A stretch of 64,000 bases of DNA from Terrimicrobium sacchariphilum (GCF_001613545.1 NZ_BDCO01000001.1:124001-188000); one strand, 5' to 3'; positions 36,203 to 45,812 are shown, counted from the stretch's first letter. Numbers and translations: made by a program. Notes: generated by a model from the sequence alone, not told the origin.

Positions 36203-37048
36203 TCAAGGGACCTGCCGGGCGGGAGTATTTTCTTCCACCCGTTTGATGAAGCCCGGGATAAGCAGGCAGGCGCCATTGACGACCCCGCCATGATCGAGCC
36301 CTCCCATCTCGTAAAGCTCGACGAAAGGATGGCCCAGGTTGCGCAGGCTCACGGCTAGGAGATCATTCTCCTCCACGCGATTCTTATACTCGATCCTCCG
36401 GTCGCCCAGAATGAGACAGATCGGCGGCAGGTCTTTGGATGCGTAATAAAGCGGAGCATACTCATCAATGATCGGGCGTAGCTCGGGCTGCGTATCGCCC
36501 CGCACCTTTTTCACCTGGAAATGCGTCGAGACCTGCCCGCTGACCGGGATGATGCCGGCGAGCTGCCGATTGGAAAGCCCAAGCGCCGCGAGCCAGCGCG
36601 GGTCCATGCCGATCATGGCCGCTAGATACCCGCCCGCAGAATGCCCGGCGATGAAGACCTTCTTCGGATCGCCGCCCCTCGCCTCGATGTTTTTCAAGAC
36701 CCACGCGGTGGCTGCCGCTGCGTCCTGAAGGATTTCATCCGGGGTAGCCTTGGGGGAAAGCCGGTAGCCCACGGCAGCTGTCGCGATACCCTTTTCCTGG
36801 AGAAGCTTGGGAATCTCCCGCTCGCCGCCAGTCAGTCCGCCGCCGTGAAACCAGATCACCGTCGCAAAACCCGGCTTATTGGTTGGGTATACGAGATCCA
36901 GGACGCAGGTTTCCTTCTGGTACGCATCGGCCTTTTCCAGCCGGGCAGATTCATAATAGGACAGGGCTGCCTCCGTGCGATACTCCTCCGCGCCCAGGTC
37001 GGCATGGATTGCGAACAGCGCCAGGGAGAAACAAAGTAGGGCCTTCAT
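36203..37048 (-). CDS. Exported alpha/beta-hydrolase (HSL/acetyl esterase-like)
   Basis: This protein of about 281 residues is read from ATG 37048 (MKALLCFSLALFAIHADLGA), a plausible signal peptide; upstream starts in frame (ATG 37060, GTG 37084) are less signal-like. It has the HGGG oxyanion motif (VIWFHGGGLTGGE), the nucleophile elbow GHSAGG (VFIAGHSAGGYLAAM) and an Asp/His end (YEMGGLDHGGVVN). This is the hormone-sensitive lipase/acetyl esterase group, often acting on acetylated or feruloylated sugars. Its position next to alpha-galactosidase fits a polysaccharide de-esterification role, though the two genes are convergent. Confidence 0.88.
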   Translation of the reverse strand: MKALLCFSLALFAIHADLGAEEYRTEAALSYYESARLEKADAYQKETCVLDLVYPTNKPGFATVIWFHGGGLTGGEREIPKLLQEKGIATAAVGYRLSPKATPDEILQDAAAATAWVLKNIEARGGDPKKVFIAGHSAGGYLAAMIGMDPRWLAALGLSNRQLAGIIPVSGQVSTHFQVKKVRGDTQPELRPIIDEYAPLYYASKDLPPICLILGDRRIEYKNRVEENDLLAVSLRNLGHPFVELYEMGGLDHGGVVNGACLLIPGFIKRVEENTPARQVP

Positions 37049-37173
37049 GGAGGGATTCATTCCTAGCAAAACAGCCTGCTGCACCCAGCCAAATATCGGA
37101 ATAACGTAAAAATCAGAAAACGGGCGGCGAATTCAGATTGCGGACTGGAAAGCCTGGGGGGTATTACCTGCCC

Positions 37174-37572
37174 ATGTCCAAGATCACCAAAATCGCGGCG
37201 GCGATCGCCGGAGTTATTCTCGGCGGCTTATTCATCATGGCGGCTGTGGTCGTCTTGCTTAATCTCGTAAAGGACGGCCCCGTTCCGGCAGAGGGCACTC
37301 CCGCCGCGGCATTCATGGCCGCCTTTATCCCGACGGGGTACATGACGTTCGTGAAAATCTTCGAACTCCTCGGTGGTCTGTTGGTCATCGTTCCGAAGAC
37401 CCGCAACTTTGGCCTTCTCATTCTCGGCCCGATCCTGGTGAACATCCTCGCCTTTCACGTCTTTATCGAAAAGGGAGCAGGACTCCTCGACCCGATGCTG
37501 ATCCTTATCGTGGTGTGCGCGGCCTTCCTGCTTTGGGTTGAGCGCAAGGCCTTCCTTTCCCTGCTGAAATAG
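37174..37572 (+). CDS. DoxX-like small membrane protein
   Basis: This 132-residue protein is read from ATG 37174 (MSKITKIAAAIAGVILGGLF) and has four membrane helices (about 7-30, 55-78, 82-100, 105-125). It includes FIPTGYMTFVKIFELLGGLL and PKTRNFGLLILGPILVNILA, a DoxX/SURF4-like pattern. The function is unknown. It ends four bases before the stop of the convergent adenylate cyclase gene. Confidence 0.7.
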   Translation: MSKITKIAAAIAGVILGGLFIMAAVVVLLNLVKDGPVPAEGTPAAAFMAAFIPTGYMTFVKIFELLGGLLVIVPKTRNFGLLILGPILVNILAFHVFIEKGAGLLDPMLILIVVCAAFLLWVERKAFLSLLK

Positions 37573-37576
37573 CGAC

Positions 37577-38899
37577 CTACACCAGCTGGTAGAGATGTAC
37601 CGGCTTGGGCTGGCCCTTGAGCTCGACCAGGCCGAGATCGACCGCACCAGCCACATCGGGACCGCACTGCTCCGCCACAGCGTCGGACACCAATAGCTGG
37701 GCGCGGAATTGCTTCGTGGCCTGCTCGATCCGCGCGGCGACATTCACCGTGTCGCCGATGACTGTGTATTCCTTGCGCTGCTCGGAGCCGACGTTGCCGG
37801 TGATCGCGACTCCAACGTGCAGTCCGATGCCGAGCCGGGTCGGCGGGATCTCGCCCGCCGCCACCAGCCGGTCGGTGGAGGAAAGAATCTCGCGGGCGCA
37901 GGCCACGGCGTTACGGGCCAGCTTGAGATCTTCGCTCGGCGCGCCAAAGACAGCCATGAATCCATCGCCGAGGAACTTGTTCACGATGCCTCCGTGATCG
38001 TTGACGACCTGGATCATGGGCCCGAAAAGCTGATTCAGATATTCCACGATCTCACCTGGAAGTTTGGCGGCGGCGAGGTTGCTGAAGTCGCGAATGTCAA
38101 CAAACATCACGCACACCTGACGCTCCTCGCCCGTAAGCTCCACCGACTGGTGCAGGAGACGGTCGGCCACGCTCGGCGAAACATGCTGGCCAAAGATGCT
38201 CACGGCGCGATCGCGCTCCCTGGCGACCTTGAGAGACTCGCCAAGCTGCTTGCGCAGCCGGTGACCGACGTAACCAGCGGCAAGGCCCGTCAGCACGATG
38301 AGAATCCCTTTCATCCCATAGTGCGGAAACGAAACGAGCACCGCCGTGCTGGGCGTCGCCTCCAGGCCATGCACCGCAAAAAAGGCTGCGACATTAAACC
38401 CGATAGCCGCCGTGATACCGCTGACGAGGCTCAACCGCAGGCTGAGACTCAGAGCCGACAGCGCCAGATAGGGGAAATAAATATATGGCGCCGGACCCGC
38501 CATGCCATTAAGCGGCCCGACAAAGACGATCAGAAAGGCGAGCACTGCCGTGAAAAACAGCGGCTCGATGACCGCATTCACCACGCGGACCCAGTAAACC
38601 GGCTCGTACCCTTTGCGAATCAGCTGGGTGAGCCAGCCAAAGGACGTGCATTCGTAAAGAAACATGACCGTCAGCATTCCGATGCCAAACGGGAGGCTGG
38701 CCCGCACCTTTTCCCGGAGTTCCGGCTGCATCACTACCGGGCCAAATACCGACCACAGCAAGGCGGCGATCAGCAGCACGATCAGCACAGCCAGCACGCC
38801 GACGCGCTGCCTCTCACTTTTGACCACGCCAAAAGCAAGTGAACCGCCCAGCGAGTCGTCCGTTCCGCCAGCGCTGTCAAGAGGTCGACTGAGATTCAT
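37577..38899 (-). CDS. Membrane-bound class III adenylate/guanylate cyclase
   Basis: This protein of about 440 residues is read from ATG 38899; TTG 38941 in frame is the alternative. The first half has about six membrane helices in three pairs (including VGVLAVLIVLLIAALLWSVF and GILIVLTGLAAGYVGHRL). The C-terminal cyclase domain starts REVQVCVMFVDIRDFSNLA-like at about residue 265, with the two metal-binding aspartates (FVDIRDF and NKFLGDGFMAVFG). The purine-specifying Lys and Asp positions are K (NKFLGD) and D (EYTVIGDTVNVAARIE), pointing to adenylate cyclase. It makes cAMP at the inner membrane. It is divergent from the TetR efflux regulator. Confidence 0.88.
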   Translation of the reverse strand: MNLSRPLDSAGGTDDSLGGSLAFGVVKSERQRVGVLAVLIVLLIAALLWSVFGPVVMQPELREKVRASLPFGIGMLTVMFLYECTSFGWLTQLIRKGYEPVYWVRVVNAVIEPLFFTAVLAFLIVFVGPLNGMAGPAPYIYFPYLALSALSLSLRLSLVSGITAAIGFNVAAFFAVHGLEATPSTAVLVSFPHYGMKGILIVLTGLAAGYVGHRLRKQLGESLKVARERDRAVSIFGQHVSPSVADRLLHQSVELTGEERQVCVMFVDIRDFSNLAAAKLPGEIVEYLNQLFGPMIQVVNDHGGIVNKFLGDGFMAVFGAPSEDLKLARNAVACAREILSSTDRLVAAGEIPPTRLGIGLHVGVAITGNVGSEQRKEYTVIGDTVNVAARIEQATKQFRAQLLVSDAVAEQCGPDVAGAVDLGLVELKGQPKPVHLYQLV

Positions 38900-38991
38900 G
38901 GCGAGATACAAGCGGCTCACCTTCCCTCTCCGCAAGCGCAATACCGCAGCACTTCAGCACTTTCATCTCCTTATCCCTCATGCAGAACGGG

Positions 38992-39033
38992 TTATACATT
39001 TGTTTAAAACATCTGTTTGAAACGGATGTATAA
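38992..39033. promoter_or_regulatory. Putative TetR operator between cyclase and efflux operon
   Basis: A 42-base inverted-repeat site has outer arms TTATACAT (38992-38999) and ATGTATAA (39026-39033). Inside are two copies of a TGTTTnAAAC core at 39001 and 39014, 13 bases apart. It lies 18 bases before the TetR start, where autorepression would be expected. Confidence 0.55.
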
Positions 39034-39051
39034 ATCGGGATAGTAACGCAC

Positions 39052-39696
39052 ATGGCAACACTCTCGGCAGCATCCGTCCCCGCTCGCGAACGCCTCATCG
39101 AGGCAGCGGGAGAGGTTTTCGGGGATCACGGCTTCGAAGGGTCGACCGTCCGGGAGATCACGCGTCGCGCGAAGGTGAATCTCGCCGCAATTAACTACTA
39201 CTTCCGGGACAAGGAGGAACTTTACCTGGAGGCCCTCAATCATGCGATGCGCACCATTTTTGTTCGCACCCAGCCAGAGGAACTCGGAACGACTCCGAGC
39301 GAACAACTTTTTGCCTACATCTCCGGCCTCCTCCAGCGTGTTCTCAATTCGGCCCGACCAGGCTGGCACGGCAAGCTGCTGGCCCGTGAACTCACCTCAC
39401 CCTCCCGGCTCCTGAATGTCCTGGTAGAGACCTTCATTCGTCCGCATCGGGATACCTTGCACAAGATCATCCAGTCCGCCGCTGGCGGCAAACTCTCAGA
39501 AGCCCAGATTTCCCTCATCGGAGCCAGCGTGATCGGCCAGTGCCTCTACTACCGAAACTGCCGCGCCGTCTCCGAGCGTCTCTCCCCGGAACTCCTCGAG
39601 GCCCCCGATTACCTCGACCGTATCGCTGCACATATCACCGATTTTTCCCTCGCCGGCATCGCCGCCACGGCGGCATCCGCACCACGCCACCAATGA
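39052..39696 (+). CDS. TetR/AcrR family regulator, CecR-like
   Basis: This 214-residue regulator has an N-terminal TetR HTH (ERLIEAAGEVFGDHGFEGST, with recognition region VNLAAINYYFRDKEELYLEA). A ligand-binding C-terminal domain of the CecR/YbiH type follows, including QLFAYISGLLQRVLNSARPG and LLARELTSPSRLLNVLVE. CecR relatives control efflux-pump genes with an adjacent HlyD-type adaptor, as here. Its TGA overlaps the adaptor ATG (ATGA), so regulator and pump are one transcript. It probably represses its own operon via the palindrome just upstream. Confidence 0.92.
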   Translation: MATLSAASVPARERLIEAAGEVFGDHGFEGSTVREITRRAKVNLAAINYYFRDKEELYLEALNHAMRTIFVRTQPEELGTTPSEQLFAYISGLLQRVLNSARPGWHGKLLARELTSPSRLLNVLVETFIRPHRDTLHKIIQSAAGGKLSEAQISLIGASVIGQCLYYRNCRAVSERLSPELLEAPDYLDRIAAHITDFSLAGIAATAASAPRHQ

Positions 39697-40754
39697 GCAC
39701 ACCCGCACCCTCTCCCGAGTCCAGCCCCGAGCCAAAACCGAAGCGACGGCTTCAACGCCGGTATTTCATCGCGATCTTTGCCGCCATAGCCGTGGTGGCG
39801 CTCCTCATGTATTTTCTCAATCGCGGAATGGAATCCACGGACGACGCGTTCGTCGAGGCTCACATCCTGCAGGTGAGCCCGCAGATCGCCGGTCAGGTCA
39901 GCAAGGTTTATGTCGACGACAACCAGGAGGTGAAAGCCGGGGACCTCCTCGTCGAAATCGACCCGAGAGACAACCAGGCCGTCTACGATTCCGCCTCGGC
40001 GAACCTCGCCTCCGCAGAGGCCAAATACGCCCAGGCGCAGGCCCAGCTCAGCATCTCCGAGGCGGCGCTACAGCAGGCGAAGTTTGAGGTCGAGAACGCC
40101 CAGGCCAATGCCGACAACACCGACAAGGAGCTCAAGCGCAGCCAGGAACTCCGCACCCGCGGCGTCATCTCCCAGCAGGATCTCGACAACGCCGACACCG
40201 CCCAGAGAACGGCCAAGGCAACCCTCGACGGACGCAACAAGCGAGTCATCGCCGCGGGCGCCGAGGTAACGATGAACCAGGCGGCGGTCAAATCCGGCCA
40301 GGCTCAGGTGGAACTCGCCAAGGCCATGCTGGAAACCGCCAGACTGCGGCTCTCCTACAATAAAATCTACGCTCCGCAGGACGGACGCGTGACGCGCAAG
40401 AACGTCGAGCCGGGCAACTATGTGCAAACCGGCAGCGCCCTCATGGCGGTCGTCCCGCACGACGTCTGGGTGGTGGCAAACTACAAGGAAACCCAGCTCG
40501 ATCACATGCGCAACGGCCAGCCTGTGGAAATCAAGGTCGACGCCTACCCGGCGCTGCACCTCACCGGGCGCGTCGAAAGCATCCAGAAAGGCACGGGCGC
40601 TCGCTTCAGTCTGCTGCCTTCCGAGAATGCCACGGGCAACTACGTCAAGGTCGTGCAGCGCGTCCCGGTGAAAATCGTCTTCGACAAGCTGCCGACGGAT
40701 ACCCCGATCCTCGCTCCCGGCATGTCGGTCATTCCTGTAGTCAATACTCGCTAA
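39693..40754 (+). CDS. HlyD/EmrA-type efflux adaptor protein
   Basis: This 353-residue membrane fusion protein is read from ATG 39693, overlapping the TetR stop. It has a short cytoplasmic N-terminus rich in Pro/Lys/Arg, one membrane helix (YFIAIFAAIAVVALLMYFLN) and a lipoyl half (VSKVYVDDNQEVKAGDLLVE). An alpha-helical coiled coil of about 110 residues follows (residues 80-200, alanine/glutamine rich). The second lipoyl half is IYAPQDGRVTRKNVEPGNYV. It bridges the MFS pump encoded downstream to an outer-membrane channel. Its EmrA-like features match the EmrB-type partner. Confidence 0.93.
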   Translation: MSTPAPSPESSPEPKPKRRLQRRYFIAIFAAIAVVALLMYFLNRGMESTDDAFVEAHILQVSPQIAGQVSKVYVDDNQEVKAGDLLVEIDPRDNQAVYDSASANLASAEAKYAQAQAQLSISEAALQQAKFEVENAQANADNTDKELKRSQELRTRGVISQQDLDNADTAQRTAKATLDGRNKRVIAAGAEVTMNQAAVKSGQAQVELAKAMLETARLRLSYNKIYAPQDGRVTRKNVEPGNYVQTGSALMAVVPHDVWVVANYKETQLDHMRNGQPVEIKVDAYPALHLTGRVESIQKGTGARFSLLPSENATGNYVKVVQRVPVKIVFDKLPTDTPILAPGMSVIPVVNTR

Positions 40755-40758
40755 CCGC

Positions 40759-42324
40759 TTGAATACCCCGTCGGGAGACAAGGTGAATCCCTGGGTGGTG
40801 ACGGTCGTCATCTCCCTGGCCACATTCATGGAGGTGCTGGATACCAGCATCGCCAATGTGTCGCTTTCCCACATCGCCGGCGGCCTCGCGGCGGGACTCG
40901 ATGAAAGCACCTGGGTGCTGACCACCTATCTCGTCGCCAATGCCGTGATGATGCCCATCAGCGGCTGGCTCAGTACGATCTTTGGGACAAAACGATTTTA
41001 CATGACGTGTGTGGCAGTCTTCACGGCAAGCTCCCTGCTCTGCGGCATGGCCCCCTCGCTGAACTGGCTCATCGCCTTCCGGCTGATCCAGGGCATCGGA
41101 GGCGCTGGCATGGCTCCGGTCGTGCAGGCGATGCTCGCCGATATCTTTCCTCCCGAGAAACGAGGAATGGCATTTTCTGTTTATGGCCTGTCTGTCGTTT
41201 TCGCTCCCGCCATCGGGCCGACGCTCGGCGGGTGGATCACCGACAACTACAGCTGGCACTGGATCTTCCTCATCAACGTGCCAGTGGGAATCATCTCGCT
41301 CATGCTCACCGCAGTGCTGGTGAGCGAACCGGAGGCGGCCAAGGTGGAGCGAGCGCGCGTGTTTCGCAATGGTCTGCGGATCGATTGGATCGGGTTCTTT
41401 CTGGCGGTAGTCGGCATCGGGTGCCTCGAACTATTCGTCGATCGTGGCGAGCGCAGCGACTGGTTTTCCTCTCCTGCGATTCTCACTGCGGCAATTATCG
41501 CCGGCATCAGCCTTTTGACCTTGGTATTCTGGGAGATCCGGCAAAAGGAACCCATCGTCGATATCCCGTTGCTGAAACTTCCCTCATTCCTTGCGTCTTT
41601 CGTCACCATGTTCTTCATGGGCTTCATCCTTTTTGGCACGACCGCCCTGCTCCCGCAGTTCCTCGAGCAACTCCTCGGCTACACCGCCCAGCAGGCCGGG
41701 CTGGCTCTCACGGCAGGCGGAGTATTCCTCATGTTCATGATGCCGCTGGTGGGCGGCGTACTCATCCCCAAGTTCCCGGCCAAGTACCTTGTCGCCGTGG
41801 GGCTGGTCATTCTGGCGGCGTCTTTGTTCAACATGACTCGCTTCAATCTTGGGATCAGCTTCGACATGGCCGTGCAGGCTCGCATTTTCCAGGTGGCGGG
41901 CATCGCCCTGATCTTCGCGCCCATCACGCAGGCGGCTTACAATGGTCTACCCCCAGGAAAGAACAACAACGCCTCCGCCCTGATCAACCTCGCACGCAAT
42001 CTCGGTGGCAGCATCGGCATCGCCGTTTGCAGCACGATCATCGCGAGGCGCGGACAGTTTCACCAGGCCCGGATCGTCGAGCATGTCTCAGCCTTTGACA
42101 CGGAGACGCAATCCGCTCTGGTCCATTTGAAGGCCATGCTTCCGCATGACCCGTCTTCCCTCCAACCTCTTCGATATATTTACGGAGAGGTCCAGCGGCA
42201 GGCAGGCATGCTCTCCTACATCGATGCCTTCTGGCTGATGGGCATCTTGACTCTCCTTGTCCTGCCTCTCGCCTTCCTCCTTCGCCAGAGCCACGGTCGC
42301 AGCGATGCGCCGGTGGGGCACTGA
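40759..42324 (+). CDS. MFS drug efflux transporter, DHA2 (EmrB/QacA) family
   Basis: This 521-residue protein has 14 predicted membrane helices, the DHA2 topology. It opens VVTVVISLATFMEVLDTSIA and includes the conserved GWLSTIFGTKRFYM loop and RLIQGIGGAGMAPVVQAML. It starts at a TTG (40759) 4 bases after the adaptor stop; a GTG at 40783 with GGGAGA upstream is an alternative start. As in EmrAB, it uses the proton gradient to expel lipophilic compounds or metabolites through the adaptor. The TetR regulator two genes upstream probably senses the substrate. Confidence 0.94.
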   Translation: MNTPSGDKVNPWVVTVVISLATFMEVLDTSIANVSLSHIAGGLAAGLDESTWVLTTYLVANAVMMPISGWLSTIFGTKRFYMTCVAVFTASSLLCGMAPSLNWLIAFRLIQGIGGAGMAPVVQAMLADIFPPEKRGMAFSVYGLSVVFAPAIGPTLGGWITDNYSWHWIFLINVPVGIISLMLTAVLVSEPEAAKVERARVFRNGLRIDWIGFFLAVVGIGCLELFVDRGERSDWFSSPAILTAAIIAGISLLTLVFWEIRQKEPIVDIPLLKLPSFLASFVTMFFMGFILFGTTALLPQFLEQLLGYTAQQAGLALTAGGVFLMFMMPLVGGVLIPKFPAKYLVAVGLVILAASLFNMTRFNLGISFDMAVQARIFQVAGIALIFAPITQAAYNGLPPGKNNNASALINLARNLGGSIGIAVCSTIIARRGQFHQARIVEHVSAFDTETQSALVHLKAMLPHDPSSLQPLRYIYGEVQRQAGMLSYIDAFWLMGILTLLVLPLAFLLRQSHGRSDAPVGH

Positions 42325-42377
42325 TTTCCGGAAAAACGAGTGACAACGCCTGCGATTTCTGCGACTGGCATGGCCCA

Positions 42378-45017
42378 ATGCCTGAAGCGGAATCTGAACG
42401 CATTCTAGCTCGCGACCAGGGCCGGGAGCACTGGGACCTTTGGGGTCCCTATCTCCCGGAACGCCAATGGGGTACGGTTCGCGAGGATTACTCGGCCAAC
42501 GGCGACGCCTGGACGTACTTCCCTCACGACCATGCCCGCTCCCGCGCATACCGATGGGGTGAGGATGGGCTGCTGGGCATCTGCGACAGCGACTGCCGCC
42601 TTTGTTTCTCCGTCGCCTTCTGGAACGGCAAGGATCACATCCTCAAGGAGCGTCCCTTCGGCCTATCCAATCCCGAGGGCAACCACGGCGAGGACATCAA
42701 GGATTACTTCTATCACCTCGACAACACGCCCACGCACAGCTTCATGCGCGGGCTGTACAAGTACCCTCAAACGGAGTTCCCCTACCAGCAACTTCGCGAG
42801 GCCAACGCTGGGCGTTCGCGGGAGGAACCGGAGTACGAATTAGTCGATACTGGCATCTTCAACGAAGGACGGTATTTCGACATTGTGATCGAGTACGCGA
42901 AGTTTTCGCCAACCGATATTGCCATCCGCATCATCGCGACGAACCGGGGACCGGATGCCGCGCCGCTCACGATCCTTCCCACCCTGTGGTTCCGAAACAC
43001 GTGGTCCTGGGGGGAAGAAGGCGTCACCACACCCGAGATGCACCTCACTCCCGATGGTTCGATTCGCGCGACACCATGGGGGCTTCCCGTGCATCAGCTT
43101 TACGGGGACGCGCCGGATGAAGTCCTGTTCACCGAGAACGAGACGAACAACCAGCGGCTTTTTAACGCACCCAACGCGACGCAATACGTCAAAGACGCGT
43201 TCCACGAGTATATCGTGAACGGAAAGAAAGATGTGGTGAACCCAGCCAACAGCGGGACGAAGAGCGCCATGGTCTTCCGTCGCATGGTGGAGCCGGGACA
43301 GACCACGGTGGTGAATCTCCGGCTTACCGAGCATCCCCAGCCTGCACCGTTCAGCACGGAGTTTGACGCGCTTTTCAAACTGCGTGAGGAGGAGAGCACG
43401 GAGTTTTATAAGGCCATCGCGCCTGGCGCATCGGAGGAGGATCTCCGTATCCAAAAGAGTGCACTGGCAGGGCTCCTCTGGTGCAAAAAGTTCTACTTCT
43501 TCCCCGTCCTCCTGTGGCTCGAAGGCGACCCCACCATGCCCAAGCCCCCAGCGGAGCGTTGGAAACTGCCCAATGCGTTCTGGAAGGAGATGCACGCCCA
43601 TGACGTGATCTCGATGCCAGACTGCTGGGAGTACCCGTATTTCTGCGCCTGGGATCTGATGTTCCAATCCGTAGCCTTTTCGCTCATCGATTCACAGACG
43701 GCGAAGAAGCAAAACCTGCTGCTGCGCGGGGAGCGGTACACCTCCCCAAGTTCACAGATGCCCGCCTACGAATGGGCGCTCTCCGATGCCAACCCTCCGA
43801 TCGGCGGCTGGGCGGCATGGCGCATCTATTCCATCGAACGAGGCATCAAGGGTGTGGGTGACCGGGACTACCTCAAGCGTGCCTTCAACAAGCTCCTCAT
43901 GGGATACTCCTGGTGGGCAAACCGCGTCGACCAGACAGGTGACAATGTCTTCGAAGGTGGCTTCCTTGGCTTGGACAACATCGGAGTCTTCGACCGTCGC
44001 TATCCCCTGCCCGATGGCAGCCGCATCGAGCAGAGCGATGGCACGTCATGGATGGCGACCTATTCGCTCAACATGCTCAACATCGCCCTCGAGCTGGCTC
44101 GCGAAGACCCCATCTACGAGGATATTGCCGACAAGTTCCTCAACGATTTCATCTACCTCGCAGCATCCGTCAATGCCAAGGGCACCCACGGCTTCAGCCT
44201 CTGGGATGACGAAGATGGATTTTACTACGATGTACTGCGCCGTCCCGATGGGTCTGTCGAGTATCTGCGGACTCGGTCCATCGCCGGACTCACGCCGCTC
44301 TTTGCGGTGGAGAGCTTCGGATCGGAAGTGGCGGATTTATTCCCGCTCATGCGCAAGCGCATCGAGTATTTCCAGAAACACCGCCCGCACCTGCTCGACG
44401 AACTCCACCACATCGGCAAGGAAATCGACGGCCGCCGCCTCGTCTCTCTCGTGCCGCCCGAGCGTCTGCGCCGCATCTGCGAAAGGCTGTTCGATGAAAA
44501 CGAATTCCTCTCGCCCCACGGCATCCGCGCGCTTTCGCGGTATTACCTCGACCATCCGTACACTTTCACAGAGGGTACGGAGACCGAGACCCTGAGCTAC
44601 AGTCCAGCGGACAGCCCGGTCGGGATGTTCGGCGGAAACTCCAACTGGCGAGGGCCGGTCTGGATTCCCATGAATTACCTGCTCATCGAGGCCCTGCAAA
44701 AGTTTGGCTTCTACTTTGGAGATACCTTCAAGGTGGAATTTCCCACCGGCAGCGGAAACGAGATGAACCTCTGGGACATCTCGATCGAGCTACAAAAGCG
44801 TCTCGTCTCGATCTTCCAGCAGGATGAAAATGGCAAGCGCGCCTTCAATGGCGATGTCGAACTCTTCCAGAACGATCCGCACTGGAAAGACCTGCTGATA
44901 TTCAATGAATACTTCAACGGCGACACCGGGGCGGGAGTCGGCGCCAGCCACCAGACCGGCTGGACCGCGCTCATCGCCAAGATGATCCGCCAGATCCACA
45001 CCTTCCAAGCCGATTAA
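42378..45017 (+). CDS. GH63/MGH1-like glucosidase
   Basis: This 879-residue enzyme has no signal peptide. It starts MPEAESERILARDQGREHWD and shows LWGPYLPERQWGTVREDYSA and AWTYFPHDHARSRAYRWGED, typical of bacterial GH63 (MGH1-like) proteins. The (alpha/alpha)6 barrel lies in the second half with YFCAWDLMFQSVAFSLID and GMFGGNSNWRGPVWIPMNYL, the regions holding the catalytic acid and base. GH63 enzymes release alpha-linked glucose or act on mannosylglycerate-type glycosides; the substrate here is open. It starts 53 bases after the efflux pump gene and is followed 19 bases later by the SDR gene, so those two are likely co-transcribed. Confidence 0.9.
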   Translation: MPEAESERILARDQGREHWDLWGPYLPERQWGTVREDYSANGDAWTYFPHDHARSRAYRWGEDGLLGICDSDCRLCFSVAFWNGKDHILKERPFGLSNPEGNHGEDIKDYFYHLDNTPTHSFMRGLYKYPQTEFPYQQLREANAGRSREEPEYELVDTGIFNEGRYFDIVIEYAKFSPTDIAIRIIATNRGPDAAPLTILPTLWFRNTWSWGEEGVTTPEMHLTPDGSIRATPWGLPVHQLYGDAPDEVLFTENETNNQRLFNAPNATQYVKDAFHEYIVNGKKDVVNPANSGTKSAMVFRRMVEPGQTTVVNLRLTEHPQPAPFSTEFDALFKLREEESTEFYKAIAPGASEEDLRIQKSALAGLLWCKKFYFFPVLLWLEGDPTMPKPPAERWKLPNAFWKEMHAHDVISMPDCWEYPYFCAWDLMFQSVAFSLIDSQTAKKQNLLLRGERYTSPSSQMPAYEWALSDANPPIGGWAAWRIYSIERGIKGVGDRDYLKRAFNKLLMGYSWWANRVDQTGDNVFEGGFLGLDNIGVFDRRYPLPDGSRIEQSDGTSWMATYSLNMLNIALELAREDPIYEDIADKFLNDFIYLAASVNAKGTHGFSLWDDEDGFYYDVLRRPDGSVEYLRTRSIAGLTPLFAVESFGSEVADLFPLMRKRIEYFQKHRPHLLDELHHIGKEIDGRRLVSLVPPERLRRICERLFDENEFLSPHGIRALSRYYLDHPYTFTEGTETETLSYSPADSPVGMFGGNSNWRGPVWIPMNYLLIEALQKFGFYFGDTFKVEFPTGSGNEMNLWDISIELQKRLVSIFQQDENGKRAFNGDVELFQNDPHWKDLLIFNEYFNGDTGAGVGASHQTGWTALIAKMIRQIHTFQAD

Positions 45018-45036
45018 CCCAACCCACTCCACATCT

Positions 45037-45804
45037 ATGAAACTCGAAGGAAAAGTAGCTCTCGTCACAGGCAGCGCCCAAGGCATCGGCCAGGCCATCG
45101 CAATCCGTCTCGCCAAGGAAGGCGCTGACGTCATCATCGACGACCGTCTCGGCAACACCGGAGCACAGGAGACATGCAAAGAGATTGAGTCCCTGGGGCG
45201 GAAGTCCCTCGTCGTCGGAGGCGACCTCGCCAATCTCGCCGATAACCGCCGCCTCATCACCGAGGGCGTGTCGAACTTCGGCAAGATCGACATCCTCGTC
45301 AACAACGCCGGCGTCGAGAAGGGCGCGGACTTCTGGAATGTCACCGAGGCCGACTATGACTTCGTCCTCAACATCAACCTCAAGGGCACGTATTTCCTCA
45401 CCCAGGATTTCGTCAACCACCTCCGCGACACGAAGCGTACCGGCAAGATCATCAATGTCAGCTCCGTACACGAGGAGCTTCCCTTCCCGCACTTCTCGAC
45501 CTACTGCGCGAGCAAGGGCGCGCTGAAGATGCTGTGCCGCGACCTGGCGATCGAACTGGCCCCGCTCGGGATCACAATCAACAACATCGCCCCGGGCGCG
45601 ATCGAGACACCGATCAACACCAAACTCCTCAACAGCCCCGACCTCATGAAGGCGCTGCTGAGCAACATCCCGCTCAATCGACTCGGTAAACCCGGCGATG
45701 TCGCTGGCGTGGCGGCGTTCCTTGCCTCTGAGGATGCAGACTACATCACCGGCACGACCATCGTCGTCGACGGCGGCCTGCTCTGGGACTATTCCGAACA
45801 GTAA
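45037..45804 (+). CDS. SDR family oxidoreductase (glucose 1-dehydrogenase-like)
   Basis: This 255-residue classical short-chain dehydrogenase has the cofactor motif TGSAQGIGQA (11-20), NNAGV (89-93) and catalytic Ser143, Tyr156 and Lys160 (NVSSVHEELPF and STYCASKG). The acidic residue pattern at the end of beta2 (VIIDDRLGN) suggests NAD preference, although related glucose 1-dehydrogenases use either cofactor. It ends ITGTTIVVDGGLLWDYSEQ. It lies 19 bases after the GH63 glucosidase, which suggests it oxidises the sugar released there. That link is inferred from position. Confidence 0.9.
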   Translation: MKLEGKVALVTGSAQGIGQAIAIRLAKEGADVIIDDRLGNTGAQETCKEIESLGRKSLVVGGDLANLADNRRLITEGVSNFGKIDILVNNAGVEKGADFWNVTEADYDFVLNINLKGTYFLTQDFVNHLRDTKRTGKIINVSSVHEELPFPHFSTYCASKGALKMLCRDLAIELAPLGITINNIAPGAIETPINTKLLNSPDLMKALLSNIPLNRLGKPGDVAGVAAFLASEDADYITGTTIVVDGGLLWDYSEQ

Positions 45805-45812
45805 AGATAACC

